Origin: Candidatus Thermoplasmatota archaeon
Lineage (GTDB): Archaea; Thermoplasmatota; SW-10-69-26; JACQPN01; JAIVGT01
Assembly (NCBI GenBank): GCA_035541015.1
Contig: DATLFM010000105.1
Location: 1-34,973 of the forward strand
Length of the DNA: 34,973 nt
Direction of reading: 5' to 3'
The position numbers were made by a program, and so were the translations under genes. This document shows, piece after piece, positions 30,962 through 34,973 of this stretch. Every line of letters starts with the position of its first letter. Positions within the stretch are counted from its first letter, which is position 1. Under the pieces are notes generated by a model. It did no database searches. It worked only from the letters and a program-made list of their open reading frames with translations, and was not told the DNA's origin.

Positions 30962-31917
30962 TGTCCGCGCCTGTCGTCGCCACGAAGGGAAGCGCCGCCA
31001 CGCGCGAGGGGTACGGGCAGGGCCTCCTCGAGGCCGGCGACCGGTACGGCGACGTCGTCGTCTGCGGAGCGGACCTCAACGTGTCGCTCCTGCAGACGGG
31101 CTTTCGCGACAAGTTCCCGGACCGGTTCTTCAACTTCGGCATCAGCGAAGGCGACATGGTGTGCGCCGCTGCAGGGCTTGCGGCGTGCGGCAAGGTCGTG
31201 TTCGCCGGCACGTTTGCGATCTTCACGGAGCGGGCCTTCGAGCCCATCCGGAACACGATCTGCCGGCAGAAGCTCGACGTGAAGATCGCCGGCTCGCACG
31301 CGGGACTCATGACCGGCGAGGACGGCTCGTCGGCGCAGGCGATCGAGGACATCGCCATCTACCGGGCGCTTCCCAACATGCGGGTGCTCGTGCCGGCCGA
31401 CGCCACGGAAGCGCGCATGGCCACCGTGGCGCTCGCCCGGAACCCGGGCCCCACGTACATCCGCCTCACGCGGGGCAAGGTGCCCGTCCTCTTCGGGGAC
31501 GACCACCGCTTCGAGCTTGGAAAGGGCCAGATCCTCCGCGACGGCACGGACGCCACGATCCTCGCCTGCGGCCCGCTCGTGCACGAGGCGCTGAAGGCCC
31601 ACGACGAGCTTGCGGCGCAGGGCACGCGGGCGCGCGTCGTCAACCTGCACACGGTGAAGCCGCTGGACACGGAGCTCGTCGTCCGGTGCGCCAAGGAGAC
31701 GGGCGCGATCGTGACGGCCGAGGACCACAGCGTGATCGGCGGACTTGGCGGCGCCGTCGCCGAGGTGCTCGCCGAGACGCGGCCCACGCCGCTTGTCCGC
31801 GTGGGCGTCAAAGACACCTTCGGCGAGAGCGGCAAGCCTTCCGACCTGTTCCAAAAGTACGGCCTCACGGCCAAGCACGTGGCCGCCGCGGCGCGCGCCG
31901 CGATCGCGCGCAAGTAG
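30961..31917 (+). CDS. tktB: Transketolase, C-terminal subunit
   Basis: The product is 318 residues. ATG 30961 shares a base with the previous stop (TGATG). The pyrimidine-binding domain shows VVCGADLNVSLLQTGFRDKFPDRFFNFGISEGDMVCAAAGLA, with the catalytic Glu in ISEGDM, then GSHAGLMTGEDGSSAQAIEDIAIYRALPNMRVLVPAD. The C-terminal regulatory domain follows (GTDATILACGPLVHEAL, VVNLHTVKPLDTE, AEDHSVIGGLGGAVAEVL). Together with the upstream gene it forms a complete transketolase for pentose-phosphate rearrangement. Confidence 0.95.
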   Translation: MSAPVVATKGSAATREGYGQGLLEAGDRYGDVVVCGADLNVSLLQTGFRDKFPDRFFNFGISEGDMVCAAAGLAACGKVVFAGTFAIFTERAFEPIRNTICRQKLDVKIAGSHAGLMTGEDGSSAQAIEDIAIYRALPNMRVLVPADATEARMATVALARNPGPTYIRLTRGKVPVLFGDDHRFELGKGQILRDGTDATILACGPLVHEALKAHDELAAQGTRARVVNLHTVKPLDTELVVRCAKETGAIVTAEDHSVIGGLGGAVAEVLAETRPTPLVRVGVKDTFGESGKPSDLFQKYGLTAKHVAAAARAAIARK

Positions 31918-31932
31918 CCGGACGACGCAGGG

Positions 31933-31939
31933 CTAATAA
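31933..31939 (+). promoter_or_regulatory. TATA box of the Nudix operon
   Basis: CTAATAA is centred about 31 nt before the ATG at 31967 and directly follows the transketolase stop. It implies separate, nearly leaderless transcription of the next three genes. Confidence 0.5.
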
Positions 31940-31966
31940 GCGCGGGCGGCGCTAGGCGGCGCGACG

Positions 31967-32638
31967 ATGACGCAAGCGCGAATGCACATCGAGTACGACG
32001 GGCGCCTCTACCTCGTGCCCGACGGAAACGGCCGCCTGCGCCTGCCCATCGAGGGGGAATCGCTGCCGTTTCCCGTGAAGGAGAGCCGCCGCGGCCTCGT
32101 CGAGGGAACGCCCGTCGTCTTTGCCCACCCAGTGCTCGACCGCGCGCCCGAATCCTGGCCCTGGAAGGACGACGTGCACGGCCGCACGGACGTGGAGGAG
32201 CTGGCCAAGGCGACCGTGCACCGCACGATGATCCGCGTCGTTGCGAAGGTCGCGCTCACGAAAGGGCCCGCCAACGCGCCCGACGTCCTCCTCGTGGAGC
32301 CGCGGCAAGGGTTCTTCGAAGGGCGCTGGAGCCTTCCGGGCGGCTACGTCGACTACGGCGAGAGCCCCGCCGAGTGCATCGTCCGCGAGATCGAGGAGGA
32401 GCTTGGCGTGCCGTGCGAGGTGGAGCGCTACGTTTCGATGGAGTCGGGCGTCGTGCCCAGCGGGGTGCATTTCCTCTCCGTCCTGTTCCGCGGCAGGCTG
32501 CATTCGGAGGACTTCCGGCTGAAGGAGGACGAGATCGCTCGCGTGGCCTGGTTCCCGCTCGAAGACGCCGTCCGGCACGTGGGGGGAAGCCTCACGGGCC
32601 GCGGGCTTGCGCGCCTGAGCGAGCCGCCGGCCCACTGA
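31967..32638 (+). CDS. Nudix hydrolase
   Basis: The product is 223 residues from ATG 31967. The complete Nudix box, GGYVDYGESPAECIVREIEEELG, fits G-x5-E-x7-RE-U-x-EE-x-G, with the metal-binding EExxE-type helix intact. It lies within a domain at about 85-215. The first ~80 residues (DGRLYLVPDGNGRLRLPIEGESLPFPV) are an extra beta-rich part that I cannot assign. The family hydrolyses nucleoside diphosphates linked to another group; the substrate cannot be told from sequence alone. It heads an operon with a HAD phosphatase (7-nt gap) and a thioesterase. Confidence 0.9.
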   Translation: MTQARMHIEYDGRLYLVPDGNGRLRLPIEGESLPFPVKESRRGLVEGTPVVFAHPVLDRAPESWPWKDDVHGRTDVEELAKATVHRTMIRVVAKVALTKGPANAPDVLLVEPRQGFFEGRWSLPGGYVDYGESPAECIVREIEEELGVPCEVERYVSMESGVVPSGVHFLSVLFRGRLHSEDFRLKEDEIARVAWFPLEDAVRHVGGSLTGRGLARLSEPPAH

Positions 32639-32645
32639 GGTTGCC

Positions 32646-33233
32646 ATGACCGACGGAGCCGTGTTCCTCGACCGTGACGGCGTCCTCAACGAGGACGTCT
32701 TCCCCACGCCGCTGCGCTGGTCGCAGGTTCGCTTCCTGCCCGGCGCGCTCGCCGCCGTCGCGCGCCTCACGCGCGCGGGGCTTCGCGTCTTTGTCGTGAC
32801 GAACAAGACCGCGATGGGGTGGAAGGTCCTCTCGCCCGCGCGCAACGACGAGATCAACCGCGGCATCCTCGCGGCGATCGAGGAGGCCGGCGGACGCGTC
32901 ACGAAGCTCTACTTCTGCGGCCATCACCCGTGGGCCGGGTGCGAGTGCCGCAAGCCCAAGCCGGGCATGCTGGTGGCGGCGCAGCGGGAGTTTGGCGTCG
33001 AACCGGGGGCCTCGTGGATGGTGGGCGACAACCTCACCGACGTGCTGGCCGGTCGCGCCTTTGGCGCGCGCACGGCGCTCGTCTACGGGAGCGAGGCGCG
33101 AAGGCGGCGACTGGCCCGAGGGATCGCGCGGGCGCGACCGGATCTCGTGGCCCCCGACCTTTCCTCGGCGGTGGACCGCATCCTCGCCGACGGCAAGGTT
33201 CTTGCGCCCGGGCGCGATGCCTCGCCGCCATGA
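32646..33233 (+). CDS. HAD-superfamily phosphatase (GmhB/HisB-N type)
   Basis: The product is 195 residues from ATG 32646. VFLDRDGVLNED is HAD motif I, with nucleophile Asp and acid Asp. FVVTNKTAMG is motif II. CGHHPWAGCECRKPKPGM combines the Cys/His zinc loop of the GmhB/HisB-N group with the motif III Lys. MVGDNLTDVLAGRAFGART is motif IV. The group dephosphorylates sugar bisphosphates (heptose 1,7-bisphosphate) or histidinol phosphate. With the many glycan genes nearby a sugar-phosphate role is plausible but unproven. It overlaps the next gene by ATGA. Confidence 0.9.
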   Translation: MTDGAVFLDRDGVLNEDVFPTPLRWSQVRFLPGALAAVARLTRAGLRVFVVTNKTAMGWKVLSPARNDEINRGILAAIEEAGGRVTKLYFCGHHPWAGCECRKPKPGMLVAAQREFGVEPGASWMVGDNLTDVLAGRAFGARTALVYGSEARRRRLARGIARARPDLVAPDLSSAVDRILADGKVLAPGRDASPP

Positions 33234-33664
33234 CCGACGCGTGGCCCTTCTCCGTCGAGGTGCCGATCCGCTTCCGCGACTGCGACCCCATGCGCCACCT
33301 CAACAACGCAGTCGTGGCGACGTATCTCGAGATTGCGCGCACCGACTACTACTGGTCCCGTCGCGGCATCGATTCGCTCGACGCGATGGACTTCATCCTG
33401 GCGCGCGTGGAGATCGACTTCAAGAGCCAGGCCACCTTCGGCGAGACCCTCGTCGTTCGGTTGCGGCCCAGCTCCGTCGGCACATCGAGCTTCGTGCTCG
33501 ACTACGAGGTGCGCGAGGCGAGGACGCAGCGCCCGGTCGCGGCGGCAAAGACGGTTCAAGTTTGCTACGACTACGCGTCGGGCCGGAAGACGCCCGTGCC
33601 AGCCACGCTGCGGGCGGCTCTGATCGCCGACGGGGCGACCCTTCGCGAAGCGCCGGCGGCCTAG
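33230..33664 (+). CDS. Acyl-CoA thioesterase (hotdog fold, 4HBT-like)
   Basis: The product is 144 residues from ATG 33230, overlapping the previous stop as ATGA. IRFRDCDPMRHLNNAVVATYLEIARTDYY is the 4-hydroxybenzoyl-CoA thioesterase-type signature, with the catalytic Asp of DCDPMRHLNN. LARVEIDFKSQATFGETLVVRLRPSSVGTSSFVLDYEV provides the central strands. It would hydrolyse acyl-CoA thioesters in the cytoplasm. Length is normal for the family. Its TAG shares the tetranucleotide CTAG with the stop of the convergent small gene. Confidence 0.9.
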   Translation: MTDAWPFSVEVPIRFRDCDPMRHLNNAVVATYLEIARTDYYWSRRGIDSLDAMDFILARVEIDFKSQATFGETLVVRLRPSSVGTSSFVLDYEVREARTQRPVAAAKTVQVCYDYASGRKTPVPATLRAALIADGATLREAPAA

Positions 33665-33864
33665 CCCGTCGGGGCGCACGCCGGGCACGCGGTGGACCGC
33701 CGCGCGGCAAGGTCGCCGATCCGAAGCACGAACCCGCAGCGGGGGCACGCCCACGCGCGAACGTGAGGATGCAACGTCACGCGCCCATCGTTTCCCGCGA
33801 GGCTCGCGACGCTTGGCGAGCGGCAGGACTCGTCCAGGCAGACGGTGAGGTCGGGGCGGCTCAT
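33661..33864 (-). CDS. Small zinc-ribbon protein
   Basis: The product is 67 residues from ATG 33864; an in-frame start at 33891 would add nine residues. Six Cys are present: CLDESC, then CPRCGFVLRIGDLAARRSTACPAC. Two CxxC pairs about 20 residues apart make a classic zinc ribbon. The first Cys pair is part of a short separate loop. It is cytoplasmic, with a DNA-, RNA- or protein-binding role possible. It is transcribed divergently from the lipoprotein gene. Confidence 0.65.
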   Translation of the reverse strand: MSRPDLTVCLDESCRSPSVASLAGNDGRVTLHPHVRAWACPRCGFVLRIGDLAARRSTACPACAPTG

Positions 33865-33942
33865 CGCGAATCGTTGGGGCGGTCGCGGCAACGACCTTCC
33901 GCCAAGGCTGCACCGGATTTCGACGTCGCAACCAAAATCAGG

Positions 33943-33947
33943 ATATA
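33943..33947 (+). promoter_or_regulatory. TATA box of the lipoprotein gene
   Basis: GGATATACC is centred 25 nt before the ATG at 33970, with the purine-rich ACCAAAATC just upstream as a possible BRE. The spacing predicts a leaderless mRNA. Confidence 0.65.
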
Positions 33948-33969
33948 CCCACCGCCCGGTAGCCGGGCC

Positions 33970-34656
33970 ATGCGACGGCTTCTGCGCGCCTCCACGCTTG
34001 CGCTTGCGATCGCTCCCCTTCTCCTAGCGGGCTGCCTGGGGTCGGCCGCGGCCGGCACGGCGCAGGCCAACCTCCCCCCGGCCGAGTCGAGGGCCAAGGA
34101 ATGGCACTCGGGCGCAACCCTGTATATGATCGTGGGCGCGGAGGGAACATGGATCGGCGCGTTCGCCGGCGGGGGCGGCTTCGGGCTCTCCTCCGGCGAG
34201 CGCTCGCGGGTGCAAAGCGACGGCACCGTCGGCGACGGGCGCACGGAGGTCTGGGTCTACGTGTTCAAGGCGGCGGGCAAATCGAAGGCCTTCGTCGTGG
34301 TCACGGACAAGGACGGAAAGGTCCTGCGCGCCGAGGAGACGGACGCCTCGGACACAAACGAGCTTCTGCCGGTGGGCGAATGGAAGATCAACAGCGACGA
34401 AGCCCTGCGACGCGCCAAGGACGCAAACGAGGGCTTGCGGCGAGGCGTGGAGTCGTCCAACTTCGGCATCGCCGAGATCCTCCGCCGCGAGCAGGGAGAG
34501 ACGCGCGCCCAATGGCACATCGCCGGCGGCGGCGGGGACGCAAGCGGTGGCGGCGGCGGGTACGTCAAGCTCGACGCGGTGACGGGGCAGGTCCTCGAGA
34601 GCCAGGGCGGCTACGGCTCCGCCTCCGGTTTCGGCGGCTGGACGGGATACCCCTAG
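33970..34656 (+). CDS. Lipoprotein of unknown function
   Basis: The product is 228 residues from ATG 33970. The signal sequence MRRLLRASTLALAIAPLLLAGC ends in a clear lipobox (LLAGC), so the protein should be lipid-anchored outside the membrane. The mature part contains two beta-rich segments (LYMIVGAEGTWIGAFAGGGGFGLSS; TEVWVYVFKAAGKSKAFVVVTDKDGKVLRAEET). A helical stretch (NSDEALRRAKDANEGLRR) and a Gly-rich region before YVKLDAVTGQVLESQGG follow, recalling PepSY-like repeats. That resemblance is only a hint. No catalytic motif is seen. Confidence 0.8.
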   Translation: MRRLLRASTLALAIAPLLLAGCLGSAAAGTAQANLPPAESRAKEWHSGATLYMIVGAEGTWIGAFAGGGGFGLSSGERSRVQSDGTVGDGRTEVWVYVFKAAGKSKAFVVVTDKDGKVLRAEETDASDTNELLPVGEWKINSDEALRRAKDANEGLRRGVESSNFGIAEILRREQGETRAQWHIAGGGGDASGGGGGYVKLDAVTGQVLESQGGYGSASGFGGWTGYP

Positions 34657-34725
34657 ATCATTCCTCGCGGGCATCCAATCGCCTCAAATGCGGCGCCCGG
34701 CCAAGGGAAGGTCAGGTGCTGCAAC

Positions 34726-34973
34726 ATGAAATGGCGCGCAACCTGGTTGGGAATGGGAACGATCGCCCTCGTGGCGCTGGCTCTGGCCGCGCCCGGCGCC
34801 GCGGCGCTCTCCGGAGCGCTCGGAGCCGGCGGCGGCGGTGGCGCCACGGGGAAACTGGACGTCGCCGACGTGGGCAGCGTCCGTGGGATGGCCGGAGGCG
34901 GCGGCTCCCTCAACGCCGCGCTCGCTTCCGACGACATGGCCGCGACCGGGGACGGCAACGCCGACGCTTCGGC
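34726..34973 (+). CDS. Secreted Gly-rich protein, N-terminal fragment
   Basis: The frame is open from ATG 34726 to the end of the window (82 codons), so the 3' part is missing. MKWRATWLGMGTIALVALALAAPGAAAL is a signal peptide. The mature start is small-residue-rich with Gly runs (GAGGGGGATG, GMAGGGGSL). It may be an exported structural or surface protein; nothing more can be said from this part. It lies 70 nt after the lipoprotein gene on the same strand, possibly in one operon. Confidence 0.65.
   Translation, partial: MKWRATWLGMGTIALVALALAAPGAAALSGALGAGGGGGATGKLDVADVGSVRGMAGGGGSLNAALASDDMAATGDGNADAS

Noticed and set aside
1-34973. Prophage, insertion sequence or recent foreign island
   Set aside because: No transposase, integrase, terminal inverted repeats or target duplication were found, and base composition looks even across the window.

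Overview
The window is GC-rich DNA (about 70% by eye) and very probably comes from an archaeon. Supporting signs are a transketolase split into two genes, an archaeal endonuclease IV-like protein next to 6-phospho-3-hexuloisomerase, a Mut7-C RNase with a zinc ribbon beside an archaeal-type riboflavin-pathway reductase, pilins with archaeal N-termini, several tandem winged-helix regulators, and TATA-like elements 25-30 nt before start codons (leaderless promoters). I infer a high-GC member of Thermoplasmatota, but no rRNA or other marker in the window proves it. I found no tRNA, rRNA, CRISPR array, insertion sequence or prophage.

Layout. (1) 1-5088: three secreted proteins sharing a WW-containing beta module. 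Two of them are tandem paralogues carrying a TIM-barrel glycoside-hydrolase-like domain; a small Cys-rich protein follows. (2) 5175-12037: a surface-glycan region, with two GT4 glycosyltransferases on + converging on a - strand operon of flippase, GT2 glycosyltransferase, alkaline-phosphatase-superfamily enzyme and nucleotidyltransferase. (3) 12261-21785: a - strand type IV pilus-like operon, read from 21785 down to 13140. It encodes a surface protein, a tandem winged-helix regulator, a RecA/KaiC-like ATPase with an altered P-loop, two pilin-like proteins (one with a fibronectin III domain), a secretion ATPase and two separate platform proteins. A second copy of the regulator lies just beyond its end. 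(4) 22204-24034: endonuclease IV-like protein, hexuloisomerase and a small unknown protein. (5) 23997-27026: a 1009-residue cell-surface protein of unknown fold with repeated LP-type units. (6) 27191-30079: a tandem winged-helix regulator, a Mut7-C RNase, a riboflavin-pathway reductase and a membrane-anchored winged-helix regulator. (7) 30131-33864: transketolase N and C subunits, then a Nudix, HAD phosphatase and thioesterase operon and a small zinc-ribbon protein. (8) 33970-34973: a lipoprotein and the start of a secreted Gly-rich protein.

Recurring themes are cell-surface biology (hydrolases, glycan export, pili, anchored proteins), tight translational coupling (ATGA, GTGA, TTGA and TGATG junctions) and one family of two-HTH regulators used four times. 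The signals that most deserve follow-up are a 26-nt palindromic element present twice (13094-13119 and 28821-28846), paired stem-loop leaders in front of both paralogous hydrolase genes, the pilus locus with a split platform and an atypical RecA-like ATPase, and the large repeat protein.
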